From the NCBI GenBank assembly GCA_903875225.1, contig CAIQVJ010000011.1, positions 1 to 64,000 of the forward strand: a stretch of 64,000 nt of DNA. Direction: 5' to 3'. The translations under genes and the position numbers were made by a program. The DNA is from an uncultured Pseudomonadota bacterium. GTDB lineage: Bacteria; Myxococcota_A; UBA796; SXON01. The notes beneath the pieces are model-generated. The model did not search any database, had not been told where the DNA came from, and was given only the letters and a program-made list of their open reading frames with translations. Shown here piece after piece: positions 34,122 to 44,548 of the stretch (position 1 is its first letter; every line of letters starts with the position of its first letter).

Positions 34122-34633
34122 TGACCTCCACAGCCGCGATGCCCCCCGACCCCCGCGAGCGCCCCGCCCTGTCCCTGCTCGACACGCTCAACATCCCCTA
34201 CACCATCTACCGCCACCCGCCGCTGCGCACGGTCACCGAGGCCATGGCCCTGCGCGGGGACATCGACGCGGCGCACGTGAAGAACCTCTTTCTGCGCGAC
34301 AAGCGCGAGCAGATGTGGATCGTCACGGTGCTGGAGGACCGCGAAGTGGACATCCGCGCGCTGCGGTCGGAGCTCAAGGCGACAGGGACCGTGAGCTTCG
34401 GCAGCCCTGAGCGCCTGCAGCGCGTGCTCGGGATCCAACCCGGGAGCGTCAGCCCGCTCGCCGTGGTGCAGGACACGACGGGCGGCGTAGGCGTGGTGCT
34501 CGACCGCCGCCTGCTGGACCACGCGTACGTCGGGGTCCACCCGCTGCACAACGAAGCGACCGTCCGCCTCGCGGTGACGGATCTCGTGCGGATGCTCGAG
34601 GCGCTCGGGCGCCGACCCGCCTGGATCTACTGA
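34121..34633 (+). CDS. prolyl-tRNA editing protein (ProXp-ala/PrdX, YbaK domain)
   Basis: The protein has 170 residues. It is a free-standing homologue of the bacterial ProRS editing (INS/YbaK) domain that hydrolyses Ala-tRNA(Pro). The family pattern is clear: YRHPPLRTVTEAMAL, KNLFLRDKREQMWIV with the conserved Lys, FGSPERLQRVLGIQPGSVSP and VHPLHNEATVRL. The ATG at 34121 sits in TGATG with an upstream stop, giving a plausible coupled start; an ATG at 34109 is also possible. It is convergent with ahcY. Confidence 0.9.
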   Translation: MTSTAAMPPDPRERPALSLLDTLNIPYTIYRHPPLRTVTEAMALRGDIDAAHVKNLFLRDKREQMWIVTVLEDREVDIRALRSELKATGTVSFGSPERLQRVLGIQPGSVSPLAVVQDTTGGVGVVLDRRLLDHAYVGVHPLHNEATVRLAVTDLVRMLEALGRRPAWIY

Positions 34634-34642
34634 CCCAGACGG

Positions 34643-34660
34643 GCGGGCTCCCTCGCCCGC
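34643..34660. terminator. hairpin between convergent prolyl-tRNA editing gene and ahcY
   Basis: GCGGGC-TCCCTC-GCCCGC forms a perfect 6-bp stem with a 6-base loop that fills the space between the two stop codons. No T-tract follows in either direction, so termination efficiency is doubtful. Confidence 0.4.
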
Positions 34661-36205
<1,545 letters not shown>

Positions 36206-36262
36206 GGGAATCCTCGGTGTCGGGGAGATGGGGAAATCGGGTGCGGACGAACCGCCAGCTCC

Positions 36263-36310
36263 ATCCGTATATCCGCATAGACGAATGGAGCGCAAGCGGA
36301 TATTTGCGGA
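36263..36310. promoter_or_regulatory. inverted ATATCCGC half-sites between ahcY and the ArsR-type regulator
   Basis: ATATCCGC (36269-36276) and GCGGATAT (36296-36303) are a perfect 8-bp inverted repeat around 19 bases. The left arm is part of a tandem pair ATCCGTAT-ATCCGCAT (36263-36278), and a further TTGCGGAG follows the right arm. The AT-rich core would overlap the ahcY -10 region. An ArsR-family dimer is the expected ligand, with S-adenosylhomocysteine as the expected signal by analogy to SahR. Confidence 0.6.
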
Positions 36311-36314
36311 GGGC

Positions 36315-37283
36315 ATGAACGACCTCGTGTTCGACCGCCTGACCCTGCTCTCCGAGCCCCTGCGCGTCCGGATGCTCCGCGTGCTCGAACGCGAGGAGCT
36401 GGCGGTAGGCGAGATCGCGCGCGTGCTCCAGGTGCCGCAGCCCACGGTGAGCCGTCACCTGAAGCAACTGGACGACGCGGGGTGGGTCACGCGACGCAAG
36501 GCCGGCACCGCCTCGTATTTTCGCATCGCGGAGCTGGGATCTGCAGCATCGCTGTGGGAGCTGGTGCGGCGCGAGTTCGACGGAGCCGGCGACTCGACGG
36601 TGTACACCGAGGATCTGCGGAGGCTGGAAGGCGTCGTCGCCGCGCGCTCGGGGGACAGCGAGGAGCTGTTCCGGCGGCTCGGGGGGCGGTGGGACAGCGT
36701 GCGGAAGGAGCTGTTCGGGGAGAGCTACCTCCTCCCCACGCTGCTGGCGCTGTTGCCCCCCGACCAGGTGATCGCGGATCTCGGATGTGGCACCGGCGCC
36801 ATGCTGCCGTTGCTGGCGCCGGGCGCCGCGACGGTCATCGGGGTGGACCGGGAGGACGCCATGCTGGACGTCGCCCGGGAGCGAACCGCGGGCCTCGCGA
36901 ACGTACAGCTCTGCCGCGGGCTGTTGGGCGCGCTGCCGCTGGCGCCCGCGAGCGTGGACCTTGCCCTCTGCGCGCTGGTGCTGCACCACGTCCGGGAGCT
37001 GGCTCCGGTGTACTCGGAGGTCGCGCGCGTGCTCAAACCCGGCGGCCGTTGGGTCATCCTCGACATGGTCGAGCACGATCGCCAGGACTACGGCGAGACC
37101 ATGGGGCACCAGCACCTCGGGTTCTCGCGGGCCGGAGTCGAGGCGCTCGCTGTCACCGCGGGCCTGGCGCTTCAGAGCTGGCGCGTCCTCCCCGCCGATC
37201 CGCAGGCGCAGGGCCCGGGGTTGTTCGTCGCGGTGGTGTCAGGTCACCCCATCCAGGCGCCCCCGTTGGGATCCAGGCCCTGA
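36315..37283 (+). CDS. ArsR-family regulator with SAM-methyltransferase domain (SahR-like)
   Basis: The protein has 322 residues from the ATG at 36315. This start has GGAGG just upstream and leaves the whole inverted repeat outside the gene; an ATG at 36285 has no ribosome site and would place half an operator in coding sequence. Residues about 1-85 are an ArsR winged helix ([20 protein letters not shown]). From about 150 a class I SAM-binding domain follows ([16 protein letters not shown]). SahR, which represses S-adenosylhomocysteine recycling genes in Proteobacteria, has this same layout, and the divergent neighbour is ahcY. The methyltransferase part probably senses SAH or SAM. Confidence 0.88.
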   Translation: MNDLVFDRLTLLSEPLRVRMLRVLEREELAVGEIARVLQVPQPTVSRHLKQLDDAGWVTRRKAGTASYFRIAELGSAASLWELVRREFDGAGDSTVYTEDLRRLEGVVAARSGDSEELFRRLGGRWDSVRKELFGESYLLPTLLALLPPDQVIADLGCGTGAMLPLLAPGAATVIGVDREDAMLDVARERTAGLANVQLCRGLLGALPLAPASVDLALCALVLHHVRELAPVYSEVARVLKPGGRWVILDMVEHDRQDYGETMGHQHLGFSRAGVEALAVTAGLALQSWRVLPADPQAQGPGLFVAVVSGHPIQAPPLGSRP

Positions 37284-38038
37284 CCGGTCATGCCGGCAGC
37301 GTCCTCCGAGAGCAGCCAGGACACGAGCCCCGCAACCTCCGCCGGCTTCCCCATCCGCCCGAGCGGGACAGCGCTCATCGCGATGGCGTGGGCTTCGTCG
37401 CGGGTGATGCCCATCCCCTTCGCCATCCCGTCGATGCCCTCCCAGGCCATGCCGGTGTCGACCCAGCCCGGACAGATGGCGTTCACGAGCACGTTCTGGG
37501 GCGCCAGCTCCAACGCCATCGCGCGGGTGAGGCCGAGGAGCGCCGCCTTCGAGGCGCAGTAGGCCGTGTAGCCGGGCACGCCGAACCGCCCGAGGATCGA
37601 GGAGATGAGCACCATCTGGCGCGGACCGGGCCCCGGCGCGAGATGGCGCTGGGCGGCGCGGAGCGAGAGATAGGTCCCCGTCAGGTTGGTCGCGACGATG
37701 GTGTCGAAGCGGTCCGAGGGGTCGGAGGAGTCGACCCCGGCGGCGTTCGGTCCGCCGATGCCCGCCGCCGTGACGACGGCATGAACGGGCCCGTTGGAGC
37801 GCACGGCCGCGGCGAACGCGTGATCCAAAGAGGCGCGGTTGGTCACGTCGCAGGGGACGAGGAACGCGGCGCTGTCCGGCGCGGCGTCGAGGACCAGCAC
37901 GGCGGTCTCCTCCAGCGCTGCGGGCCGCCGCGCGAGCAGGCTCACGCGCGCGCCCTCGGAGGCGAGGCGGATGGCGATCGCCCGGCCGATGCCGCTGGAC
38001 GCGCCGGTGATGACGATGTGACGGCTCTCTTGACGCAT
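37244..38038 (-). CDS. SDR-family oxidoreductase (FabG-like)
   Basis: The protein has 264 residues, a classical short-chain dehydrogenase. The cofactor motif is TGASSGIG (11-18), the catalytic set is Ser at 146/147, Tyr160 and Lys164 (YTAYCASK), and PGWVDTGM follows. A basic R after the second strand (LLARRPAAL) suggests NADPH. It converges on and overlaps the ArsR-methyltransferase gene by 40 bp at their 3' ends. The substrate is unknown. Confidence 0.9.
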   Translation of the reverse strand: MRQESRHIVITGASSGIGRAIAIRLASEGARVSLLARRPAALEETAVLVLDAAPDSAAFLVPCDVTNRASLDHAFAAAVRSNGPVHAVVTAAGIGGPNAAGVDSSDPSDRFDTIVATNLTGTYLSLRAAQRHLAPGPGPRQMVLISSILGRFGVPGYTAYCASKAALLGLTRAMALELAPQNVLVNAICPGWVDTGMAWEGIDGMAKGMGITRDEAHAIAMSAVPLGRMGKPAEVAGLVSWLLSEDAAGMTGQGLDPNGGAWMG

Positions 38039-38066
38039 GGGGGCTCCGGAGGCGTCATCGGATAAT

Positions 38067-38078
38067 CACCCGCGGGTG
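38067..38078. promoter_or_regulatory. 12-bp palindrome upstream of the SDR gene
   Basis: CACCCGCGGGTG is a perfect palindrome, extended on both sides to TCAC...GTGTGA, about 29 bp upstream of the SDR start. It may be an operator. The rest of the 232-bp gap (38039-38270) shows nothing recognisable. Confidence 0.35.
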
Positions 38079-38270
38079 TGATCGGCTGCCCGATTCCGGC
38101 GCCCCGCGGGCAAATCCAGGCGGCTGTCGGGTGCCGCTTACAGGACCGCATGGCCCAGCGGCCGGGCCCGTTCGTGTGGGGGGTGGCCGGCAGGGGGGAA
38201 TGGCGGGCTCTCGTCGCAGGCGGCGGGGTCGGGCCCCGGCTCCGACCGCCCGTGAACCCCCTCTGGATGA

Positions 38271-38993
38271 TCAGTCCGGCTGGTCCCAGGGCTCCGTCCA
38301 GGTCACGTCCACGTCCAACACATCCCGATACTCCGTGCTGTAGGCGATCAACGAGGCCCGCCAGGTCACGCTCCGCCCCTCCCGGAACACAGGTCTCAAG
38401 CCCCGGCTGAAGAACTGGTAGTCCGCGTACTCCGGCCCGAGCTGCTCCACGGCCTTCGTCTCGGCGAGCACCTCCTTGCTCGGGCGATGGCCCAGGAGGC
38501 TGCGCCCGCCGTCCCATTGCTGCAAGGCGACGAGCAACATCAACGCAGCGGACGCGAGCACAGCAACGCGGTCCATCCGCAACCGCGCGGAGTCTCCGAC
38601 CCGTTCGGACCGCCACGCCCCGAGCGCCGACATCACCGCGACCAGCCGCAGGAGGAACACCGTCGCCACGTTGTAGCGGTCCCCGGGCACGCACAGCCAG
38701 GTCAGCGCCCAGGGGACCGCGATGAAGGAACCCAGCGCTTCTCCGAGCACCGCGCCGAGGGCGGCAGAACTCACCCAGGAGGCCACCTTCTCCGCCCCCC
38801 GCCGCCCCTCGCGAAACGGGTACCCCCCGCCGGTCAGCGCGGGCCCGACGGCCGGCGTGACGAGCAACATCGGTAAGCCCACGCCGAAGTGCCACAGCGC
38901 GTGGAGGTTCACGAAGCACTCGAGCACGAACACCAGCCCCCACGCGAACGCGACGCTGGACACCGTGACAGACCGGGGCTCCTCGGGCGTCAC
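38271..38993 (-). CDS. membrane protein of unknown function
   Basis: The protein has 240 residues from a GTG at 38993 that overlaps the yaeQ stop by 4 bp (GTGA). Four or five hydrophobic segments occupy residues 10-165 (AFAWGLVFVLECFVNLHALW; VLASAALMLLVALQQW). A C-terminal soluble tail ends in VDVTWTEPWDQPD. No family recognised. Its coupling to yaeQ suggests cotranscription only. Confidence 0.7.
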   Translation of the reverse strand: MTPEEPRSVTVSSVAFAWGLVFVLECFVNLHALWHFGVGLPMLLVTPAVGPALTGGGYPFREGRRGAEKVASWVSSAALGAVLGEALGSFIAVPWALTWLCVPGDRYNVATVFLLRLVAVMSALGAWRSERVGDSARLRMDRVAVLASAALMLLVALQQWDGGRSLLGHRPSKEVLAETKAVEQLGPEYADYQFFSRGLRPVFREGRSVTWRASLIAYSTEYRDVLDVDVTWTEPWDQPD

Positions 38994-39538
38994 GCCCCCT
39001 CCAGCGTGTGCCTCGTGACGGTCCCCGCCACGCTCTTCTCGCCGACCGTCACGTACAATTGACCCTCGGTGAGCACCAACGACCACGTGGACGTGCGCTC
39101 GGTGGCCTCCGCCAACGCATCGAGAAAGGATGGAGCGAGCGCGTAGACCTCGATGTCCGCGAGCCGATGTATCACTTTCTTGCTCACCGCCTTCTGGAGC
39201 TGGGCGACGTCGTTGTGCGTGTACACGACGGTCCGCGGCGCGGACTTGCTCATGCGGTGCAGGCGGTCCGCGGCGGGTGTGCCGATCTCGATGACCACCT
39301 GCAGGTCGCCCCGGAGATCCCGCACCATCAGCGGAGGCTCGTCGGTCGCGGAGAGCCCGCCTTTGGAGAACTGGATCCCCTCCTCATAACACAGACAGTA
39401 CGCCACGACGCGCGTCAACATGTATCGCATTGTTTCAGATGGGTGCCGCGCGACCCGCAGGTCCAGCGACGCATAAACCTGTCGGTCCAGGTCGGAGAGG
39501 TCGATCAGCAGGTGGTAGACGGTGGACGTGAGCGCCAT
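38990..39538 (-). CDS. yaeQ: YaeQ family protein
   Basis: The protein has 182 residues, the normal YaeQ length. The start MALTSTVYHLLIDLSDLDRQ and LRVARHPSETMRYMLTRVVA are the family's N-terminal signatures. Members have a PD-(D/E)XK nuclease-like fold (EIGTPAADRLHRMSKSAPR carries the E-x-G and K region) but their reaction is unproven. The ATG at 39538 is chosen because family similarity starts there. Confidence 0.93.
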   Translation of the reverse strand: MALTSTVYHLLIDLSDLDRQVYASLDLRVARHPSETMRYMLTRVVAYCLCYEEGIQFSKGGLSATDEPPLMVRDLRGDLQVVIEIGTPAADRLHRMSKSAPRTVVYTHNDVAQLQKAVSKKVIHRLADIEVYALAPSFLDALAEATERTSTWSLVLTEGQLYVTVGEKSVAGTVTRHTLEGA

Positions 39539-39565
39539 GCGCCGGGGGTAATCCGGCAGAGGCAC

Positions 39566-40609
39566 CTACAACGTGCAGGAACCGTCCATCGCGAGATCCT
39601 GGAGCTCATCGTCTGTGAGCACGGCACCGCCGGAGTCCCCGAGCGTGAGCCCCACCCAACCCGTACCCACCCCCTGCACCGAGAGCGACCAGGCCGTGAG
39701 CAGGTCGGTCACCCCGGGCAGGTAGAGGAGGCCGGCCGGCACGCCGCCGGAGCAGGCCGGGTAGAGCGGAGCGTCCCGGTCGGTGAAGCCGCCGCTTCCA
39801 TCCTGGTCGACGTAGGCGATCGGCACCTCGAGCGCGGCCATGCCGACGCCATCGAGCTCGCTGAAGTGATCCGGCGGGGGGGCGCCGTCGAGGGTGACGC
39901 TCCAGGGATCGGAGACCTCGCTGTCGTAGACAAAGGCCTCCACGGTCCCGCCCTGAAACGTCGTGGAGGGGACGAAGACGACGCTGGCGCCCGGATCGCC
40001 GCCGTAGGAACCACCCACGGTGATCGACGTGCGCTCTGCCAGCCCGGCGTGGAGGGGGATCGCATGGATGTCGTGGATCACCGGCACGGCGCTGTCGGGC
40101 ACGAACTCGATCGCGTTCCAGCCGGCCACGACACCCAGATCCGTATATCCGCTCGGGATCACGCCGGAGACGTAGACCGGCCAGGCGAGGCCCACGCCCA
40201 CATAGGGCTCGGGGGCCGACTCCACGCCGTCTCCATCGGAGTCGAGGTGCAGTCCGGGGATGTAGCCCGCGAACATCAGGCCGGGCGCGTTCGCGGGGTC
40301 CACCTCCTGGAGGTCGGCCTCGGGCGGCTCGCCGAAGGGCACGCCCGGCGTCACGCCCCCCAGGACGTGGGAGTACTCGACCGCACCAACCGCCGGAAAC
40401 CCGCTGCTCAGGCTCGTGAAGTCCACCCACGTGAGCGTGAGCGTGCTGCCCTCCCAGTCTCCCGAGATCTGGAACGTGAAGTCTGCGGGCAGCGTCTCCG
40501 CGGTGTCGGCCACGCTGTCCGCGGCGGAGTCCGTGGCCGTGTCGTCGTTGACCACGGGGGACTTGCCGGTGCAGGCGAGGAGCAGTGGGGCGAGTGCGAT
40601 CAGGCGCAT
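39566..40609 (-). CDS. lipoprotein of unknown function
   Basis: The protein has 347 residues. The signal ends at PLLLACTG (Cys about 12), then an Asp/Thr/Ala-rich linker of about 25 residues (DDTATDSAADSVADTAE). The mature domain (about residues 40-345) is beta-rich and contains an EF-hand-like stretch (DSDGDGVESAPEP) and another acidic loop (VDQDGSGGFTDRD), pointing to calcium binding. GGAGG precedes the ATG. It ends 27 bp before yaeQ starts and may be the promoter-proximal gene of that group. Confidence 0.75.
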   Translation of the reverse strand: MRLIALAPLLLACTGKSPVVNDDTATDSAADSVADTAETLPADFTFQISGDWEGSTLTLTWVDFTSLSSGFPAVGAVEYSHVLGGVTPGVPFGEPPEADLQEVDPANAPGLMFAGYIPGLHLDSDGDGVESAPEPYVGVGLAWPVYVSGVIPSGYTDLGVVAGWNAIEFVPDSAVPVIHDIHAIPLHAGLAERTSITVGGSYGGDPGASVVFVPSTTFQGGTVEAFVYDSEVSDPWSVTLDGAPPPDHFSELDGVGMAALEVPIAYVDQDGSGGFTDRDAPLYPACSGGVPAGLLYLPGVTDLLTAWSLSVQGVGTGWVGLTLGDSGGAVLTDDELQDLAMDGSCTL

Positions 40610-40673
40610 GGGGACCTCCGGCCGCATCATAGCCGGGACGTGGATCACGCGTACTTTCGGATACGGTGTGGCG

Positions 40674-41783
40674 ATGCTGCTCCTCGCGCTCCTGCCCCTG
40701 GCGGCGCCCCCCGCGCGCGCCGACGACACGAACCTGTTGTTCATCGGGAACTCCTACACGTTCTTCAACGATCTCGATCAGACGACCCTCGCGCTTTTCG
40801 AGGCCGCGGCTCCGACCGACACGGACTTTGCGCTCCGCCTCGCGGGGGGCGGCTACACGTTCCCGATGCACCTGGCGGAGGCCGACGGCACGAACGGCGA
40901 GACGCCGTGGTCGGACGCGCTGGTGACGGGCACCACGGACTGGGACTGGGTCCTGCTGCAGGACCAGAGCCAGATCCCTGGCTTTCCAGCGGACAACAGC
41001 GACTACCTGGCGAGCGTGGCCGCGTTGGGCGGGCTGGACGCCTTGGTGGCGGGCAAGAACGGGCAGAGCGTCCTGTTGATGACCTGGGGCCGGCTCCACG
41101 GGGATGCCAACAACCCGGACCGCTACCCGGACTACCCCACGATGCAGGACCTGCTCGCGACCGGCTACTCACAGTACGCGGCCTCGATCACCACGACCTC
41201 GCGCACCGCGTGGATCGCACCCGCAGGCCTCGCCTGGCGGCACATCTACGACGCCCAGGTCGCCGCGGGCGCCGACCCGCTGGCCCCCGGCAACCTCTTC
41301 TACTCCCTGTACTTCGACGACGGGTCGCACCCCTCCGCCCTCGGGACCTACCTCACCGCCTGCGTGATCTACGCGACGATCACCGGGCAGGACCCGACCG
41401 GCCTGCCGGCGCCGGACACGGTGCCCGCCGCGGTGGTGCCCGAGCTGCAGGATGCCTGCGCAGCCACCGTGTTCCATGAAACGCCCGACATCGCGTATCC
41501 GTGGCAGGAAGCGCAGGACACCGGCTCGACCGACACCGGCCCGACGGACACTGGCTCACCCGATACCGGCTCCCCGGACACGAGCGTCGACTCGGGGGTG
41601 GACACGAGCCCGCCCACCGACTCCTCGCCCAAAGACAGCTCCGCGCCCGACGACACGGGCGGGACGGTCAAGACCGGCTGCGGCTGCGCCACCGACGCGG
41701 GCCCCGGTTCGCCCTGGATCGGCGTGGCAGCAGTCTTTGCGCTCGCAGCCCAGAGACGACGCGAGCGCCCGACCCGCCCATGA
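40674..41783 (+). CDS. secreted SGNH-type hydrolase-like protein with MYXO-CTERM-like tail
   Basis: The protein has 369 residues. A signal peptide (MLLLALLPLAAPPARA) leads to LLFIGNSYTFFND, the block I of SGNH/GDSL-like hydrolases (Ser in G-N-S), with VLLQDQSQIPGF and a late D-x-x-H (DDGSHPSALG) as the remaining catalytic block. After about residue 285 there is a Thr-Asp-Gly-Ser-Pro linker, then GCGCATDAG, a hydrophobic span and an Arg-rich end (AQRRRERP), the tripartite pattern of MYXO-CTERM proteins that are lipidated or anchored and processed by a myxosortase. The substrate is unknown. Confidence 0.82.
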   Translation: MLLLALLPLAAPPARADDTNLLFIGNSYTFFNDLDQTTLALFEAAAPTDTDFALRLAGGGYTFPMHLAEADGTNGETPWSDALVTGTTDWDWVLLQDQSQIPGFPADNSDYLASVAALGGLDALVAGKNGQSVLLMTWGRLHGDANNPDRYPDYPTMQDLLATGYSQYAASITTTSRTAWIAPAGLAWRHIYDAQVAAGADPLAPGNLFYSLYFDDGSHPSALGTYLTACVIYATITGQDPTGLPAPDTVPAAVVPELQDACAATVFHETPDIAYPWQEAQDTGSTDTGPTDTGSPDTGSPDTSVDSGVDTSPPTDSSPKDSSAPDDTGGTVKTGCGCATDAGPGSPWIGVAAVFALAAQRRRERPTRP

Positions 41784-41832
41784 GCCCCGCCCCACCGGTT
41801 CGCCTGCGGCTCGACACCGTCGGACCGCACCG

Positions 41833-42279
41833 ATGAGGCCCGCCTCCAACCCGTGGGGAGGGATCGCGTTGGTGCTCACCGGCGCCCTCGTGTTCGGCTC
41901 GATCGGGTTCTGGGCCTTTGGGCTCTCCTTCGGGCTCTTGAGCGGGCTCGTGGTGCTCATGGCGCCGATCTACCCGCTCCTGGTTCAGGGCATGGTCACG
42001 GCGATCGTCGTCTCGCTCTGCCTGTGGCGGGGATGGTGGCGGGCGAGCTTGTTCCTCGGGACCGTGCTGGTGGTCGTGCCCCAGGCAGGCATCGTCGGCG
42101 AGTACGCGTACCAGGAGTGGCTCTGCACCCGCGCCGCCGACCCCGACGCGTGCTTCGCCTACCTCAACGGCAGCGTGCTCCTGCCGATCTTCGTGGTGTT
42201 GGCGGTGCTCGTCGCCATCGCCGAGCTGGTCATGATGTTCGGCGTGGTGCTCGGGGCTCGGGGCACCCTGGGGCGGTAG
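41833..42279 (+). CDS. small membrane protein
   Basis: The protein has 148 residues with four hydrophobic spans, two before and two after a central pair of Trp-rich basic residues (LCLWRGWWRASLF); a short loop has two Cys (WLCTRAADPDACF). No family recognised. It starts 49 bp after the SGNH hydrolase stop and ends 3 bp from the convergent YHYH gene. Confidence 0.65.
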   Translation: MRPASNPWGGIALVLTGALVFGSIGFWAFGLSFGLLSGLVVLMAPIYPLLVQGMVTAIVVSLCLWRGWWRASLFLGTVLVVVPQAGIVGEYAYQEWLCTRAADPDACFAYLNGSVLLPIFVVLAVLVAIAELVMMFGVVLGARGTLGR

Positions 42280-42282
42280 CCT

Positions 42283-43179
42283 TCAGAGCACGTCGCAGCG
42301 GTCGTAGTACTGGATCTCGGGGAAGAACGCGTCGGAGTAGAGCCCCGGGCAGACATGGGTGTGGTACCGCCCCGAAAAATAGACGGCGCCGTCGGGCCCC
42401 ACGATGTCCCGGACATGACCGTTCTGGGCGTCGAAGTCACTGCTGTCCGGCTGCGAGCCGTCCAACTCGGTGCAGCCGAGGATCACGGTGCCGTCGCACG
42501 CGATGCCGTACAGCTCGATCTCGGCGCTGCCCGCGACGTCGGTGGTCGAAAAGCCGTTGTACACCAGGACCGCGAGGTCCGCGGGGTTCGGGGAGTGGTG
42601 ATGGTAGACACCCTGCTCCTGCGGGTGTCCATCCCAGGTGTCGAACGTGTACTGCTCCTGTGCGATGTCGTCCTGCGGTCCCGCCGCCCCGCTGAAGAGC
42701 ACGACGCCATCGAGGCCCATGCCCGCGGGGCCGCCCCGATACTCCTCGGGGCTGGTGCCACCGATGCCGTCCACCAGCGCAGTCGTGACCGTGATGCCCT
42801 TGGCCACGGGCTCGTTCGGCACCCACAGCAGGGTGTCCTGGGTCGCGATCGTGTTGGGATTCTGCGTGTAGGCGCCGCCCCGATCGTCCCAGGCCTCCCA
42901 GTTGGGGTCCCCCTCCGGGTAGTACGCGCTCCGGTGCGGCGGCAGGTTGTGGGTGTGGAATTCCACAGCGTCCACGTCGACGCCGATCTCCGAACACCGG
43001 AAGAAGGTGGTGTAGAAGCCGGGGACGTCGTCGGTCGCGCTCGTCGGGCAGTTCTCCAGCGTGAGCTCCGGGGCTCCCCCCGTGTCCCCGCTGTCCTCGG
43101 GGGGCTGGGTGTCGAACGCACCGGTGGTGTCGGTGGGAGCACTGCATGCGAGCAGGACAAGGGGCAACAGCGTTTGCAT
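42283..43179 (-). CDS. YHYH-domain lipoprotein
   Basis: The protein has 298 residues. The signal MQTLLPLVLLACS has its lipobox Cys at 12; a GTG two codons earlier is possible. The body matches YHYH-motif secreted proteins: VEFHTHNLPPH, LFSGAAGPQDDIAQEQYTFD, then the His cluster GVYHHHSPNP, and a late YHTHVCPGLY. The clustered His suggest metal binding, but no reaction is known for the family. It lies downstream of the TldE/TldD pair by 19 bp. Confidence 0.8.
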   Translation of the reverse strand: MQTLLPLVLLACSAPTDTTGAFDTQPPEDSGDTGGAPELTLENCPTSATDDVPGFYTTFFRCSEIGVDVDAVEFHTHNLPPHRSAYYPEGDPNWEAWDDRGGAYTQNPNTIATQDTLLWVPNEPVAKGITVTTALVDGIGGTSPEEYRGGPAGMGLDGVVLFSGAAGPQDDIAQEQYTFDTWDGHPQEQGVYHHHSPNPADLAVLVYNGFSTTDVAGSAEIELYGIACDGTVILGCTELDGSQPDSSDFDAQNGHVRDIVGPDGAVYFSGRYHTHVCPGLYSDAFFPEIQYYDRCDVL

Positions 43180-43198
43180 GGCCACGAACCTATCCGGC

Positions 43199-44548
43199 CT
43201 ACACCCCCGAGAACTGCACCCCGTCGAAGAGCAGCGAGGGGGATCGTACGCTGGAGTACACGTACGTGTCGTCGGCCGCTTCGGCGAACTGGTGGAAGAT
43301 CTCGAGCACGTTGCCGGAGAGGTTCATCTCGGAGAGGTTCGCGGTCGCCACGCCCCCCTCGTAGAGCACACCCTGGATGCCGTAGCTGAAGTCGCCCGTC
43401 AGCCCGTTGCCGTTCCCGCCGAGGAACCCTGTCACCACGATGCACTTCGGAATTCCTGCCAGGATCGTCGCGCGGCTGCGCGAGCCCCTGGGGACGACCC
43501 AGTTGGATCGCCCGCCCGTCGTGGGCTCCATCCCGAGCTTCCGCCCGTAGTACAGCGAGAGGTAGAAGTTCTGCAGGACGCCCGCCTCGACGATCGGCAT
43601 GGGGCGCGCGCGGAGAGCGTCACCGTCCCACGGCCGGGAGCCGAGACCGCGCGGGATGGTCGGATCGTCGTAGAGCGAGAACTTCGAATTGCCGATCGCC
43701 TCGCCCTTCCTGCCCGCGAGGCAGCTTCGGCCCTGGTGGATCTCGCCGCCGGAGATCGGCCCCCCGAGCACGCCGAGGATCCGCCCTGCGGCATGGTTTT
43801 CGAGCAGCATCGGGTAGCGCCCCGAGGCGATCGGCCCCGACGCGAGTCGCTGCTCGGCGCGCGCCCACGCCTCCATCGCCAGATGCGTGGGAACGGGAAC
43901 GTCCGCCCGGTGGTTCGCCCCGTAGTAGCTGTAGCTCTCGGGGCGCCGACCGCCGGGCTCCTCGAGCGTCATCTCGACGCTCATGCCGAAGCCGGTGCCG
44001 CGGTGCTCGCCGACGAACCCGTTGGTCATGACGCGGACGCTCTCGCTCGACGAGTCGCCGACCCCGACGGTGGCCGACACGAGCCGGTGGCGCTGCGGCA
44101 GGGCGTCGACCGCGGCCTCCAGCTCCTCCGCCAGCGCGCCCCGCTGCCGGGCATCCAGGGCGCCCCAGGTGCTGTCCACCTGATCGAGCACCGCTTCGGA
44201 GGTGCCGCGCCCGCAGAGCGCGGCGTCCGCCTGCCGTCGCTCCACTTCTGGCTCCAGCGCTCGCGTCGCGTCCACCGCGCGCTCCAGGAACGCGCGAAGG
44301 GCCGTCGGCCGCATGTCCGACGTCGCGTGGCTGGAGAACCTGTCCCCGACCAGGAGCGAGACGGAGAGCCCGAGGCTCGTGGCGCGCTGCGCCTGCTCCA
44401 GCTTGCCGGCCCGCCGCTGCAGGCTCACCTCCGTCGAGCGCGAGACGCTGCAGCTCACCTCGTCGGCCCCCAGGCTCCGCGCGAGGTCGTGGGCCTGCGT
44501 CGCCACGTCGAGCAGCGGGCGCGAGTTGTCGTGCTGGTCCGCGTTCAT
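43199..44548 (-). CDS. pmbA: TldE/PmbA family metalloprotease subunit
   Basis: The protein has 449 residues. TldE is the non-metal partner of the TldD/TldE heterodimer that cleaves unfolded peptides, including microcin precursors. Family features are RRAGKLEQAQRATSLGLSV near the N-terminus and FSYGIQGVLYEGGVATANLS at the end; the HExxxH zinc site of TldD is absent, as expected. Its ATG overlaps the tldD stop by 4 bp, so the two chains are made together. Confidence 0.92.
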   Translation of the reverse strand: MNADQHDNSRPLLDVATQAHDLARSLGADEVSCSVSRSTEVSLQRRAGKLEQAQRATSLGLSVSLLVGDRFSSHATSDMRPTALRAFLERAVDATRALEPEVERRQADAALCGRGTSEAVLDQVDSTWGALDARQRGALAEELEAAVDALPQRHRLVSATVGVGDSSSESVRVMTNGFVGEHRGTGFGMSVEMTLEEPGGRRPESYSYYGANHRADVPVPTHLAMEAWARAEQRLASGPIASGRYPMLLENHAAGRILGVLGGPISGGEIHQGRSCLAGRKGEAIGNSKFSLYDDPTIPRGLGSRPWDGDALRARPMPIVEAGVLQNFYLSLYYGRKLGMEPTTGGRSNWVVPRGSRSRATILAGIPKCIVVTGFLGGNGNGLTGDFSYGIQGVLYEGGVATANLSEMNLSGNVLEIFHQFAEAADDTYVYSSVRSPSLLFDGVQFSGV

